A stretch of DNA of 64,000 nt from JBQTGK01 sp052400665 (GCA_052400665.1 JBQTGK010000015.1); one strand, 5' to 3'; shown: positions 8,175-18,270, counted from the first letter of the stretch. Notes: generated by a model not told the origin, from the letters alone. A program made the numbers and translations.

Positions 8175-8364
8175 AACTGCTGGTACAATAATCTTTTTCT
8201 TTGTTATTTTATTGTTTTCTCTATGTTATTATTTATTCTCGTCCGCTTAAATGGTGTCTTTTTTACCATTGCACATAACTAATCGCAATGAGTGTATATC
8301 AAATTATTCACTGTAACAACCTTTTGGGGCACTATAAAAAGAAAAATTATCAGCAGGTTAATTT

Positions 8365-9537
8365 TTAATTTAATTGAGAAAAAAGCTTGTACCACTCTTC
8401 TTTAATTGAATTAATAATAAATTCTTTAGATTTTTCAATAGCAGCATTTGCCATTTCATTTAATAATTGTTTGTTTTCAATAAGCTTAATTAAATGTTTT
8501 TTGGTTATTTCTTTACTATATGGTGTTGGTGTAATATAACCAGATTTCCCATCATCAATTATATCAAAAACAGCTTCGTAACTACCATAAGCAATAGGAA
8601 CAACACCATAACTCATACACTCAGTCAACACTAACCCAAACCCCTCAAGATCTGACGTCAAAATAAACAAAGAAGCATCCTTGTAAAATTTTATTGGTGG
8701 CTCTACTTGAAATCCTTCAAATCTAACGCGTTCAATTTTATGTTCAGAGACATAGTCTATTAGATTTTGTTTATGCGGACCATCTCCAACTAATACTAAT
8801 TCCCAATCAGGATAATCTTTAAATAATTCTTGCCAAACTTCAATAATTCTATTAACACGCTTATTAATAAAATCCATACGTCCTACATAAAGAAGTTGCT
8901 TCTTCTTTTCTGTCAAATCCATGGGTAAATAATCTACATCAATTGTAATAGGATTACTTATAGCAATGATGGCAGGCGAATCAGATATTCGAGCATATTT
9001 CAACAACGATTCTTTAAAACCATTTGATAATAGAATATATTTTTCGTTGTGTTTTACATTATAACGAATACTCCACCTTATAATCTCATCTTTAGTTCTA
9101 TAAATAAGATAGTTTATTGCCTTACTAATATTATTAGACGATTCTTTAATCTTATCTTGAGCAGTAAGTATTACTTTTGAAGTATAAGGAGAACCGTGCA
9201 AAACAGAAACTAATTTACATTTAGTATTGTGAATCGCTCTATTGCAAAGCATTGTGGTTTTATATGGAAGCCCCCACTGATTAATAATTAGATCAATATC
9301 TCGAGAAATAATTTCATGATGCAACTTTTTAGCATTTCTTCTAGAATTAGCAGAATAATCCAAAGTTATTAAATCTATGCCGGAAGAGAGTTTATCCAAT
9401 AATTCCATATTCGGCTGCTCAAATGAAGCAATACAAACATTATGTCCATCTTTCACAAATTCATTTGCTAATACTGTTGTTACAACTTCTACACCTCCGT
9501 AACACGGAAAAACACGATATAAAAAAAGTATATTCAT
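8365..9537 (-). CDS. Glycosyltransferase family 4
   Basis: A 390-residue GT-B retaining glycosyltransferase. The N-terminal half starts MNILFLYRVFPCYGGVEVVT with the usual glycine-rich acceptor-side loop. The C-terminal donor domain has QLLYVGRMDFINKRV, WELVLVGDGPHK, RVRFEGF and the E-x7-E motif EGFGLVLTE. It should transfer a nucleotide-activated sugar during repeat-unit assembly on the cytoplasmic face. It is one of four intact glycosyltransferases in this minus-strand locus. The sugar and linkage are unknown. Confidence 0.92.
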   Translation of the reverse strand: MNILFLYRVFPCYGGVEVVTTVLANEFVKDGHNVCIASFEQPNMELLDKLSSGIDLITLDYSANSRRNAKKLHHEIISRDIDLIINQWGLPYKTTMLCNRAIHNTKCKLVSVLHGSPYTSKVILTAQDKIKESSNNISKAINYLIYRTKDEIIRWSIRYNVKHNEKYILLSNGFKESLLKYARISDSPAIIAISNPITIDVDYLPMDLTEKKKQLLYVGRMDFINKRVNRIIEVWQELFKDYPDWELVLVGDGPHKQNLIDYVSEHKIERVRFEGFQVEPPIKFYKDASLFILTSDLEGFGLVLTECMSYGVVPIAYGSYEAVFDIIDDGKSGYITPTPYSKEITKKHLIKLIENKQLLNEMANAAIEKSKEFIINSIKEEWYKLFSQLN

Positions 9538-9636
9538 TTCTTTTTAATAGATTTCATGTAAACCCCATTATAACTTCATTAAATGAAATCTGTTAACCAC
9601 ATATCTCAAAGTAAGCCATAAAATTGATATAACGAT

Positions 9637-10638
9637 TTATTTTAATACGGATCTTAAAAAATCCATCTGACAATCCTGTTTCTCTTTTAGCCCATCAATC
9701 GACACAACCTTTTCAGTGATATCAGACAAACCTGCATTCTCGAAAAGAGCAATTCTAGGTGAGTCTGAATATAATTTGCATTTATTACCAAATGAAAGTG
9801 CGGGGATACATGCATGAACTCGATCAGAATGTACTTCGGAAGCATTTGCGTATAATAATAAATAATCTAACGGCGTATCTGATACCATAATACCTTTTTC
9901 TGATAATTTCTTAATATTTGAGTATGGATAGGGTTTATGATTAGTAAATATTACATTCTTAAATTCTTTTGAACACTTATCCTTTATACTCTTATGCTTT
10001 GGCTCATCAAAATTTATTATTACATAGGATTTATTATATGTATTCACTTTCGTTTCAGCAATTTTATTTACAAAAAATGCATTATCAATACCATTAAAAA
10101 CATGTTTAGAATAACTTGAATAAAATTCAAATGCCCTACTATCTCTTGTCATTATAGCATGAGGATTAAGTTCCTTCAAATAACTTGATACAAATTTCAC
10201 TTCATAGTCAGTATAGAAATTACCACTAGCACCTAGAAAGATTAGTTTAGTTCCATTAGAATTAGCTTTTTTTAATGCATTACCGAAGATTTTAAAAAAA
10301 GGAACAGTAAGTACACATCCAGGAATTATTAAATAATCTAATTCTACTATATCTAGAAGATTAAAAACGTCTTTTGATTTAACCATTGAATAAGATCGAT
10401 CATGTAGTTGTTTTGCAAATCTCTGCATTACAGAAACCCATAACCAATGAAAGAGCTTAGATTCTTTTAAAGCCATCCCTCTGCTCATAGAAGAGGCAAA
10501 AAATGGGCATTGACTTAATTTAACTATACTAAATTCTTCTGACAACGCACCTTTTAACGTTGCTTCCGCACCTAAATCGATAAAAGCATTCCCTATATTA
10601 TTGTAAAATACAGATGTAAATAAACCTACAGTTTTCAT
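9637..10638 (-). CDS. Polysaccharide pyruvyltransferase family protein (first copy)
   Basis: A 333-residue member of the PS_pyruv_trans family, which includes enzymes that add pyruvate ketals to sugars of surface glycans. Recognition rests on the start MKTVGLFTSVFYNNIGNAFI, the LIFLGASGNFYTD block, MTRDSRAFEFY, and the C-terminal signature SEVHSDRVHACIPALSFG followed by KCKLYSDSPR. It lies 12 bp from the glycosyltransferase upstream. A second, diverged family member is at 14566-15636. Some members act on other substrates, so pyruvylation is an inference. Confidence 0.8.
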   Translation of the reverse strand: MKTVGLFTSVFYNNIGNAFIDLGAEATLKGALSEEFSIVKLSQCPFFASSMSRGMALKESKLFHWLWVSVMQRFAKQLHDRSYSMVKSKDVFNLLDIVELDYLIIPGCVLTVPFFKIFGNALKKANSNGTKLIFLGASGNFYTDYEVKFVSSYLKELNPHAIMTRDSRAFEFYSSYSKHVFNGIDNAFFVNKIAETKVNTYNKSYVIINFDEPKHKSIKDKCSKEFKNVIFTNHKPYPYSNIKKLSEKGIMVSDTPLDYLLLYANASEVHSDRVHACIPALSFGNKCKLYSDSPRIALFENAGLSDITEKVVSIDGLKEKQDCQMDFLRSVLK

Positions 10639-10650
10639 TTTAATTTTATT

Positions 10651-11508
10651 TTAAAGAATTGATTTTTGATTATTTACTCTACCAAATTTAATCCATAATT
10701 TAGGTAGAAGACACCGAATGTAACACCTCGTTAATACAAAATAAGAAGCGAATATGAAACTTGAATGTTTTCTCCAGTAGTAAAATTCAATTTTAGGTGG
10801 CATACCTTTAATTGAATGTAAAGAATTCCATCTCTTTGCTAAAGAATTAGCTGGATCAAAACAAGAATTAAGTGTATCATGACTTTCACATTGTCCGCAA
10901 TAAATAGGCGCCTCATAAGATTTTACACCTAATTTATTTGCCCTTAAACCATAATCGCTATCGCCCCTTGTATGATTGTAAAAATAATCTAGATTACCTA
11001 CAATATTGTATACGTATGAAGGAATTAGCACAATATTACCATTAAAACAATCGATCTTTTGAATAGTACCATTGGGGATAACCTTTTTTTGATTTTTTTT
11101 TAAACCACCATATGTCATTTGAGTCCGATTAAAGTCTTCAACCGCCCCTGCAATTATTGCTTTATTACTTTTCACATTAGAAGCTTTAAGTAAAATTTCA
11201 ATGCAATTTTCATCTAAAAACGTATCGTCGTTCAACCATAGATAATAATCATAATTACTCTTAGCTGCTACCTGCCAAGCTAAGTGCATCCCTTTATTCC
11301 AATACAAAGTACCGTTTCCATTAATAATATGAACTTGAGGGTATAGTTCTCTAATAGCTTCTGGAGTACCATCTGTACAACCATCATTAGTGAGAAATAT
11401 ATCTAATTTAACATTAGTAGGAAGGTTCAATTGGTAAATTTTCTCTAAACAATTTAATGTTATATCTTTTCTATTGAATACAGTTATAACAACAGCAATA
11501 GTTTTCAT
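10651..11508 (-). CDS. Glycosyltransferase family 2
   Basis: A 285-residue GT-A fold glycosyltransferase. It has IAVVITVFNRKDITL at the N-terminus, the nucleotide-binding FLTNDGCTDGT and the metal-binding YYLWLNDDTFLD. A long acceptor region follows (GDSDYGLRANKLG). The end is hydrophobic and basic, suggesting membrane association. The length and motifs resemble rhamnosyl- or galactosyltransferases of O-antigen loci, but the sugar cannot be assigned. Confidence 0.9.
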   Translation of the reverse strand: MKTIAVVITVFNRKDITLNCLEKIYQLNLPTNVKLDIFLTNDGCTDGTPEAIRELYPQVHIINGNGTLYWNKGMHLAWQVAAKSNYDYYLWLNDDTFLDENCIEILLKASNVKSNKAIIAGAVEDFNRTQMTYGGLKKNQKKVIPNGTIQKIDCFNGNIVLIPSYVYNIVGNLDYFYNHTRGDSDYGLRANKLGVKSYEAPIYCGQCESHDTLNSCFDPANSLAKRWNSLHSIKGMPPKIEFYYWRKHSSFIFASYFVLTRCYIRCLLPKLWIKFGRVNNQKSIL

Positions 11509-11609
11509 TTTGTAATAATTATTTAAGTAGAGCGTTCTATTCGATAATAAATATGGACTATATTCGTGTTTAGTGTGCTATCCTCAAGGAGTCCTTAGGA
11601 ATATAAATA

Positions 11610-12242
11610 TTAAATGGCCATTTTTTTTAGAATATCAAGATTGGTAAAACTTGCTTTATTTTTATTTATCCAATCTAAATCCTTTTCCCACCATTTTAAA
11701 TTCCTAAGCCATTCAATTGTTTCTTGAGAATAACGATATCCTATAATTTTGGCAGGAATTCCTCCAACAATAGCATAAGGAGGAATATCCTTAGTAACAA
11801 CAGAACGTGCCATAATAACAGCACCGTCATTAATTGTAATACCTGATATAATTGAAGCCCCATTACAGATCCAACAATCATTGCCAATAACGACTGGATA
11901 TTTGTTTTCCTTATCAGCATATTTGAACTCTTCAAATTCCGTACCTTCAATAAAATAGGGAGATGTTGACACAAAAGGTTTTTTATAAGGATGCGTTCCA
12001 TATATCACTTCACATTTGGGACCTATCGACGTAAATCTACCTACTCTTGCCAAAATAGTTGCATTTGTCGAAATATAAGAATGTAAACCAAGATAACCTT
12101 TGAAATATGAACCACTCGCAATCTTATTAAACCCCTCAAAAATTGATTCTGTACTTATGTCGGCTTGAAATCCAAAGTTACATTGTTTCCTAAACTTAAC
12201 CTTACATAATAAATACTTGGTGGTTTTAGTAAAAATATCCAT
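11610..12242 (-). CDS. Hexapeptide-repeat acyltransferase (CatB/XAT-like)
   Basis: A 210-residue left-handed beta-helix acyltransferase, expected to O- or N-acetylate a sugar with acetyl-CoA. Hexapeptide ladders run through the middle. The conserved end IGNDCWICNGASIISGITI, the AVIMARSVVTKDIPPYAI loop and VGGIPAKIIGYRY are typical of the xenobiotic-acetyltransferase subgroup. The active-site His is probably in IYGTHPYKKP. It is almost joined to the upstream glycosyltransferase gene (1 bp gap). Together with the SGNH hydrolase in the same locus it hints that the glycan is acetylated. Confidence 0.88.
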   Translation of the reverse strand: MDIFTKTTKYLLCKVKFRKQCNFGFQADISTESIFEGFNKIASGSYFKGYLGLHSYISTNATILARVGRFTSIGPKCEVIYGTHPYKKPFVSTSPYFIEGTEFEEFKYADKENKYPVVIGNDCWICNGASIISGITINDGAVIMARSVVTKDIPPYAIVGGIPAKIIGYRYSQETIEWLRNLKWWEKDLDWINKNKASFTNLDILKKMAI

Positions 12243-12243
12243 A

Positions 12244-13380
12244 CTATCTTTTAATAAATGATTTTAATAAAGGAATAATACCACAGTCTTTCATAAAACA
12301 TTTCAGTGAATTAAATCTGTGTGTGTATTTTCCAAAGAATATAGTATCTATTATGGGTTTTTTTTCAACGACTAACGTATCATAAAGAAAAATGCCCGTT
12401 CCGTTTATGTTACGCAAAACATTTAATTCTGAAGGAAACAGATTTAGACCATAAGACTTTTCAACACGAAAAGGCAATGATTTCATTGTTAAAATATATC
12501 TTGAAGAATATTTGTTACGCGTATTATTAAGATCTAAACAAAGTTCATTGTGGTTTTTATTGAGGAACGAATACAAATTTTTATTTTCAAAAAAGCCATC
12601 ATATTTTATGCATTCTTCTAGTAATGGCAAACGGTAATTTACCATATTGCCATCTTGCAAAGCTACTACTGTTTGAGAATACTCTTCTTTACTATGAACA
12701 CCTGCCTCAGAAGTTGGACTTGATAATGAAACGTAAGGGTAAATGAAATATTTATTTTTCTCGATACAATATCTTGTGTGATACTTAAGCCAAGATTTGG
12801 TCCATCCCATTAAGGTTTGGGGAATTTTATCAGAAAATGCAAAATCCTTATTTTGTAAAAGCCAATTTTTGAACTCAAACCACTGATCGGCAAACCATAT
12901 TTGCCCCCATGACTGAGCGCAATTCATAGCATATGCATCGTATTCGTTTTTTACAGGGTTAAATGGTTTCCAATTTTGATAATTTACTGCAAATGAATAT
13001 AAGCTTACTCCTGCAATGTTCTTATTTTTAGAATATTTTACTACTGATTGTTTTATATAATTATACATACAATTAGACACTACTAAGTCATCTTCTAAAA
13101 CAACTAAGGCATCGTGTGCAGATAATAGATCACCTGTACTTAAGATATGCCGTTTTAAGCCTAAATTTTCAGCATGTTTAATAACTATTTTTTCCCCATG
13201 AGGCCAAATAAATTCGTCACAATATTTTTCAATAATATCATTTCCACTGTAATCAATACTTATGTATAAAGGAATTTTATCATTCGAAAAATTAACTTCT
13301 TTTAATGTCAGCAGTAACCGTTTTAACGAGTTCAAACGATTATACGTTATAACAACTATTGCAATATTTTTTTTGTGCAT
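12244..13380 (-). CDS. Glycosyltransferase, family 2-like (GT-A)
   Basis: A 378-residue protein starting MHKKNIAIVVITYNRLNSL, with a GT-A-like domain and an acidic metal-binding LVVLEDDLVVS around residue 110. A long C-terminal part is rich in aromatic residues and shares no named domain that I recognise. Similar proteins in polysaccharide loci are annotated as glycosyltransferases or hemolysin-activation-like proteins. Its start overlaps the end of the upstream polymerase gene by 41 bp; no later Met fits before the conserved strand, so the overlap seems real. Confidence 0.8.
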   Translation of the reverse strand: MHKKNIAIVVITYNRLNSLKRLLLTLKEVNFSNDKIPLYISIDYSGNDIIEKYCDEFIWPHGEKIVIKHAENLGLKRHILSTGDLLSAHDALVVLEDDLVVSNCMYNYIKQSVVKYSKNKNIAGVSLYSFAVNYQNWKPFNPVKNEYDAYAMNCAQSWGQIWFADQWFEFKNWLLQNKDFAFSDKIPQTLMGWTKSWLKYHTRYCIEKNKYFIYPYVSLSSPTSEAGVHSKEEYSQTVVALQDGNMVNYRLPLLEECIKYDGFFENKNLYSFLNKNHNELCLDLNNTRNKYSSRYILTMKSLPFRVEKSYGLNLFPSELNVLRNINGTGIFLYDTLVVEKKPIIDTIFFGKYTHRFNSLKCFMKDCGIIPLLKSFIKR

Positions 13381-14566
13381 AAACTATTTTATTATTATAT
13401 ACAATATATTGTCGATTTGCTACCTCTGCTATAAAAAGAGATAAAGATAAAATTAAAAAATTACCCTCCCTAAAAATCTCTGCCGTTGTTATACTCGATA
13501 ATAAAAGATAAAATACAAAAGCGCTTAAATAATATTTGTTTTTATCAACTTTTAAGAACAGAATTTTAATTAAAATAGAGAAAATAGCTATTACTGTAAT
13601 CCATCCTACGGCAACAGAATAGCCAAAAAGCCCCCAATCTCCATAATACAAATGTTGATCTATAAGATCTTGCATCAAAACACCATATTCAGATTTGTAA
13701 TACGGAATTCCTGATCCAGTAAACATTTCCAACTGACTTTTGAAATGATGATTCACATAATAATCTAAAGACACAAGTCTTGCATAGTCTGCATTTTCGA
13801 AACTATTAGATTTATCTAATTGTTTTTCCAAAATATAATTCAATTGTTCCTCAACAATTGGCACCTGAGAAAGTATAAATAATGATAATAATACTATTGC
13901 AGACCAGTACAGTATTCGCCTTGAAAGTCCGTAAGTTTTATACATTAAGAAAAATGTAGAAATAAATAAAGCCACTGTCAGAGTGCGGAATCTCATTATT
14001 AACACAGAAATCAAGCATAATAAAACAGTTGCTAGATAAATGTATTTATTATTACTTTTAGTAATAATTTTATTGAAAGATAGAAAATAACCTAAACCAA
14101 AAATAGTACTCCCAATAATTCTGAATCGACCATTTTCTGTTAAGTCCATGTCTTTATCGGCTGATTTTAAAAAGACAATACCATAGGGCAATAGTAAATT
14201 TTGCAATATGTAAAACAAACTTACAGTAATTGCTAAAAATATGATAATACCTTCTATTGTCTTAATCCTTGGATTTTCTATTTTTAGGTAGAAATAAAAG
14301 AAAAGTAATAATAAAAAATATGAAGCGTTGACACTATGCAAAAATGCTTGATTTCTAAAAAAATAAGAGGATAAAACACTTAACAATAACCCAATAAATA
14401 AAAAAATATAATTACGATGAAAAAGACCTATTTTCTTAGTAAAACTGTAAAAGAAACACCCTAATGGAATAAATACCACTATTTTTGCAATAAAAAATGA
14501 ATTAGAGGTTATGCCTAAGAAGTTAAGGTAGAGGAGCAGAAATAAAGTAATTCTTAGTGCTTTCAT
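13340..14566 (-). CDS. O-antigen/capsule polymerase-like membrane protein (Wzy type)
   Basis: A 408-residue integral membrane protein with about ten hydrophobic segments and one larger polar loop in the C-terminal half (about residues 235-305, with EKQLDKSNSFENADYARL). This layout is typical of Wzy polymerases and O-antigen ligases, which are recognised by topology more than sequence. It should join repeat units on the periplasmic side. The start codon shares a base with the stop of the upstream pyruvyltransferase-like gene (TAATG), and its end overlaps the next glycosyltransferase, so translation is probably coupled. It is the only candidate polymerase in the locus. Confidence 0.75.
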   Translation of the reverse strand: MKALRITLFLLLYLNFLGITSNSFFIAKIVVFIPLGCFFYSFTKKIGLFHRNYIFLFIGLLLSVLSSYFFRNQAFLHSVNASYFLLLLFFYFYLKIENPRIKTIEGIIIFLAITVSLFYILQNLLLPYGIVFLKSADKDMDLTENGRFRIIGSTIFGLGYFLSFNKIITKSNNKYIYLATVLLCLISVLIMRFRTLTVALFISTFFLMYKTYGLSRRILYWSAIVLLSLFILSQVPIVEEQLNYILEKQLDKSNSFENADYARLVSLDYYVNHHFKSQLEMFTGSGIPYYKSEYGVLMQDLIDQHLYYGDWGLFGYSVAVGWITVIAIFSILIKILFLKVDKNKYYLSAFVFYLLLSSITTAEIFREGNFLILSLSLFIAEVANRQYIVYNNKIVYAQKKYCNSCYNV

Positions 14567-15636
14567 TATACTCTTAAGTTTTTGTCTAGATATGAAAACA
14601 TAACATTTTGTTGTATTTCTAATTTTTTATCAACCAATGAATAGTTGATTTTAGATTCATCAATTTTATTATTATCACTTATAAATCGGGATTCCAAATC
14701 ATAAACTTTTAGCAATGACAAAATTCTTTCATTATTATGACCTGCGTAAGTCCAAAAAGCCTTTTGAAAGATAATAGAAAGTGCAGTGCCATGAAATGAC
14801 GAAGATACAACGTAATTGGCATGTTTTATGAGAGATAAGAATTGAATTGGATCTATTGTATTAAATATCGAGGATCTCAATGAGTTTATTTCACCTCTAA
14901 TTTCAATTACTTTAAAATTATTCTCTTTTACCAGTTTTTTCACATGGTTATTGAGGATTGGTGAATTATGAAGATTATAGTAAAGGATATAAGGATATGT
15001 AATAACGGGAGTAAGATTTAGACATTCTTCCCACTCTTTCTGGGAAAGTAAAAACACAGGATCGAGTGTATGAAGAATAGGTTTGCTAAATATATTATCC
15101 AAATGATCTTTTAATGATTCTTCTCTCACCGAAATTTCATCAAAATTTTGCAGGTAATTTTTCACCTTTATCATATCATCTTGTTTTTTTGATATGACTC
15201 CCATACTAGCTGAGAATGCAACTTTTTTATGTGAAGATATCTCTGTCGAACCAAAATAAATCGGACCATAATTATCTCCTAAAAAAGGTTGTTTTCTCCA
15301 TATTTGATCACTACCATATATGACTAAGTCAAAATTCTTAAAATCACTTACAGGATTAATATGTTTTTCAATAAATGAATTAAACAAATTTATTCTTTTT
15401 CTTTTCGACCGGAATTTTATTATTGCATATAAAACATACTTGATTTTATCCTTTAATCCTTTCTTAAAAAATAACGGTAAACTGAAATGGTCATATACTT
15501 TAAGGTGTTCTGGGTAATAATAATCAATTACAATAGGATTGTATCCTAATTTACTTAAATACTTCTTTAATGCATAACATTGTAACACAGCTCCATAATT
15601 ATGAGCTCGATGATATGTTAATATTCCTATTTTCAT
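14566..15636 (-). CDS. Polysaccharide pyruvyltransferase family protein (second copy)
   Basis: A 356-residue member of the PS_pyruv_trans family. It begins MKIGILTYHRAHNYGAVLQC, a start typical of the subgroup that travels with F420-hydrogenase-like and nitroreductase-like genes in polysaccharide loci. Further marks are LVIYGSDQIWRKQPF, KKVAFSASMG, VSVREES-like EISVREESLKDHL and VVSSSFHGTALSIIF (the conserved SxFHG). It is adjacent to the nitroreductase-like gene (15 bp apart). The substrate is unknown. Confidence 0.82.
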   Translation of the reverse strand: MKIGILTYHRAHNYGAVLQCYALKKYLSKLGYNPIVIDYYYPEHLKVYDHFSLPLFFKKGLKDKIKYVLYAIIKFRSKRKRINLFNSFIEKHINPVSDFKNFDLVIYGSDQIWRKQPFLGDNYGPIYFGSTEISSHKKVAFSASMGVISKKQDDMIKVKNYLQNFDEISVREESLKDHLDNIFSKPILHTLDPVFLLSQKEWEECLNLTPVITYPYILYYNLHNSPILNNHVKKLVKENNFKVIEIRGEINSLRSSIFNTIDPIQFLSLIKHANYVVSSSFHGTALSIIFQKAFWTYAGHNNERILSLLKVYDLESRFISDNNKIDESKINYSLVDKKLEIQQNVMFSYLDKNLRV

Positions 15637-15651
15637 ATAATTATACTGATA

Positions 15652-16644
15652 TTATCTATTGATATTTGTTTTTTTCAAATTATGTCTTTGAGAATTAGCT
15701 ATCATAAAAGATTCGGGTGGTATACCACATATAACAATAGAAACAAACACTTCAGATTCTTTAATCTTACATAGATTACGCATTATTTTATCTTTTTCTG
15801 GACCATGGCTGCAATTTAAGATACATGCAGCAATTCCATAATAATGTAAACAGTATAATAAATTCATAGAATATATTCCTCCATCTATAAAAACCTGGTT
15901 TCGTTCCGCAACCCCCTCAAAAACTCCAAGTTCTCCTGCAACTACAATTATTTTGTTTGCAAGATGACCAAACCCTCTATTTCCTCCTTGTGCATCTAAT
16001 ATTTTCTCTATTTGATTTTTTTCTGAAAACGAATAGGTACGCCATGATTGACGATTACATGCAGAAGGAGTATTCTTAGCCAGTTCCAAAACCTCTATGA
16101 TTTTCTTCATTGGAATATTTTCGCTAGAAAAGTTTCTAACACTTGCTCTTGAATTAGAAAATTCGTAAAAATTTTCATAGCGATTATAAAAAAAATCACT
16201 TTTTGTAATTTCTTTTTGCTTACTTGGCAAAAGGCTTATTTGTTTATGCTCAAGTTTTTCCATAGCCGCTAGTATAGCAGCTTCTAATTTAAATTTATTT
16301 CTATGAAATTCTTTATACTCTAAAACAACCTGTATTGCATGCGTAAGCTGCTCTTCTTCACTACCATAACCATCAATATATTGAATACACAACTCGCAAA
16401 GTTGAATTATTCTTTCTTTACCAAATCCTAATCTCGGGTTTGGCATAGTTAAACCTTTTTCAATAACATGGTATATGGTTATAATTTGACCTAACAATTT
16501 CTCAGGTGAATTGTTGCCATTGGAACGAGAATAAACACTATACCTTTGGAAATCATATTTGAATGCTCTAAACATATTTTTCTTGGATATAATCCAAGCT
16601 AACATTGTATTTGGCAGTATTACTTTCAATATTTTTACCAACAT
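15652..16644 (-). CDS. Nitroreductase-family protein of a polysaccharide locus
   Basis: A 330-residue protein whose C-terminal half (about residues 165-320) is an FMN-dependent nitroreductase fold. It has RASVRNFSSENIP, the NTPSACNRQSWRTYSF FMN-binding stretch and GGIYSMNLLYCLHYYG. The N-terminal 150 residues are a separate helical region of unknown role. It sits between the flippase (3 bp gap) and a pyruvyltransferase-like gene. In related loci such proteins accompany an F420-dehydrogenase-beta-like gene, but none is present here. An oxidoreductase step in modification is inferred; no substrate can be named. Confidence 0.8.
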   Translation of the reverse strand: MLVKILKVILPNTMLAWIISKKNMFRAFKYDFQRYSVYSRSNGNNSPEKLLGQIITIYHVIEKGLTMPNPRLGFGKERIIQLCELCIQYIDGYGSEEEQLTHAIQVVLEYKEFHRNKFKLEAAILAAMEKLEHKQISLLPSKQKEITKSDFFYNRYENFYEFSNSRASVRNFSSENIPMKKIIEVLELAKNTPSACNRQSWRTYSFSEKNQIEKILDAQGGNRGFGHLANKIIVVAGELGVFEGVAERNQVFIDGGIYSMNLLYCLHYYGIAACILNCSHGPEKDKIMRNLCKIKESEVFVSIVICGIPPESFMIANSQRHNLKKTNINR

Positions 16645-16647
16645 AAT

Positions 16648-18204
16648 TTAATGTATTTTTTTCTTAATTGTTTTTTGAAGTATATTGTATGCATAACTAC
16701 GTTCAACAGGTGTTAATCCAATTAATAAACTCGACGTTAAAGAACTAATTAAACCTAAAAAACTGACAAGTAAAAAACGATATATACCTTCTTCCAATTT
16801 AAACAATGTTACCATTGGAATTATATATGCGATAAGGCTAACCAATATTATTATAAAAATGATGCTTCTTATAAATTTTATAATAGATAAACCAACCATT
16901 TGCCGTAATAAAAGAAGCCTGATAAATAAACAAACGAATGAATTAACAATTGCAATATACAATACAGATTGTGGGGGATAATTCATTTTTAGAAAAAAAT
17001 AAGAAACAGGTATATTTGCCAACATCATACCTCCTACAGTTACTTGATATAACTTAATTTTCCCTGTAGCCTGGGCCGCAGTCATTAAAGGATATGATAA
17101 AGAATCAATTAAAGAAGTAATAATTATTAAACGAGTAAAAGTAATAACATACTCAGGTATTTCTTTTAACCATACAGTCAATATAAATTTTGTTTCCAAT
17201 AAAGCTGGCATAGAAAGCATAAACAGTAATAAATATGAAAATTTAGAACTTCGAAAAACTAAACTTAGCATATTTTCATTTTCCCCATTGGCATAATATT
17301 TTGTAATTTGGGGGCGCGTAGCTGTCATGAAATTAGAAACAAATTGATTGATTGCATTACTAATTTGATAAGCTATTGCTCTTGCTGCATTTACAACTGG
17401 ACCAAAAAAGATATTTAGAAGTATATTAATACCCTGATTATTAAATAAAGCTGCTAGAGATCCAAACAAATTCCAACCTGAATAACCAATCAACTTCTTA
17501 AATAAAGCTTTATTCCAATAATAACTATAAGTACATTCCTGTAGTTTCTTTTTGCAATATCGTCGGTAAACAAAGGTAATCAACAAGGTTACCCCAAACG
17601 TGAGCACTGCATAGAGTTTTAATTTATCGTATGAAAACAGCACCAAAAAATAAACAACTACCAATTTCAAAATAGCTTCAAGAATACTTACATAGGCATA
17701 AACCTTCATACGCTCGTGTGATATAATGGCTGCATTATAAGGCACAGTAATCATGGTTATCATAAACGAAAAGATGGTAAATTGATATACCCAATTTGCT
17801 GCATCCTTGCGTTCCATAGGTATAGCTAATTGAGTATTTAAAAACCACAAACCGACCGTTTCAGCAAGGATTAAAATAAGAATAGCAATCAGCCCATAAA
17901 TGGTCATGGTCATACTAAAAGTTTTCTTCAACTGATCGTAATTTTTTCGTCCCAACTCAAAAGCAAAGAAACGTTGCGAAGCTGAAGCCATAGTATTACT
18001 TAAAAAAGAAAACATAACAATAATTCCACCTACGACATTATATAACCCGTAATCAACAGCCCCTAATGTATCTAAAACAATTCTAACAGTATAAAGGGAA
18101 ACTCCCATTATAAGGAGCATCCTAAAATAAAGCAAAAGTGTATTTTTAGCAATGCGCTTGTTGTTTTCGATAGATTTACTTTCAACTGTTTTTGCTTCTT
18201 GCAT
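16648..18204 (-). CDS. Polysaccharide flippase (Wzx/MOP superfamily)
   Basis: A 518-residue polytopic membrane protein with about 12-14 hydrophobic segments. The start is NNKRIAKNTLLLYFRMLL, with TVRIVLDTLGAVDYGLYNVV and MASASQRFFAFELG, both usual for polysaccharide-exporting members of the MOP/MATE superfamily. Further on it has VVNAARAIAYQISNAINQF. It should move lipid-linked repeat units across the inner membrane for polymerisation by the Wzy-like protein at 13340-14566. It is the first membrane component of the long minus-strand run; the gene upstream lies beyond a 400-bp minisatellite gap. Confidence 0.9.
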   Translation of the reverse strand: MQEAKTVESKSIENNKRIAKNTLLLYFRMLLIMGVSLYTVRIVLDTLGAVDYGLYNVVGGIIVMFSFLSNTMASASQRFFAFELGRKNYDQLKKTFSMTMTIYGLIAILILILAETVGLWFLNTQLAIPMERKDAANWVYQFTIFSFMITMITVPYNAAIISHERMKVYAYVSILEAILKLVVVYFLVLFSYDKLKLYAVLTFGVTLLITFVYRRYCKKKLQECTYSYYWNKALFKKLIGYSGWNLFGSLAALFNNQGINILLNIFFGPVVNAARAIAYQISNAINQFVSNFMTATRPQITKYYANGENENMLSLVFRSSKFSYLLLFMLSMPALLETKFILTVWLKEIPEYVITFTRLIIITSLIDSLSYPLMTAAQATGKIKLYQVTVGGMMLANIPVSYFFLKMNYPPQSVLYIAIVNSFVCLFIRLLLLRQMVGLSIIKFIRSIIFIIILVSLIAYIIPMVTLFKLEEGIYRFLLVSFLGLISSLTSSLLIGLTPVERSYAYNILQKTIKKKIH

Positions 18205-18270
18205 TCTTTAATTTAAAATGTATTTCTACTGTTAGGGCCGCAAAGCTATTTCTAATTCCTTCTAAAAAAT

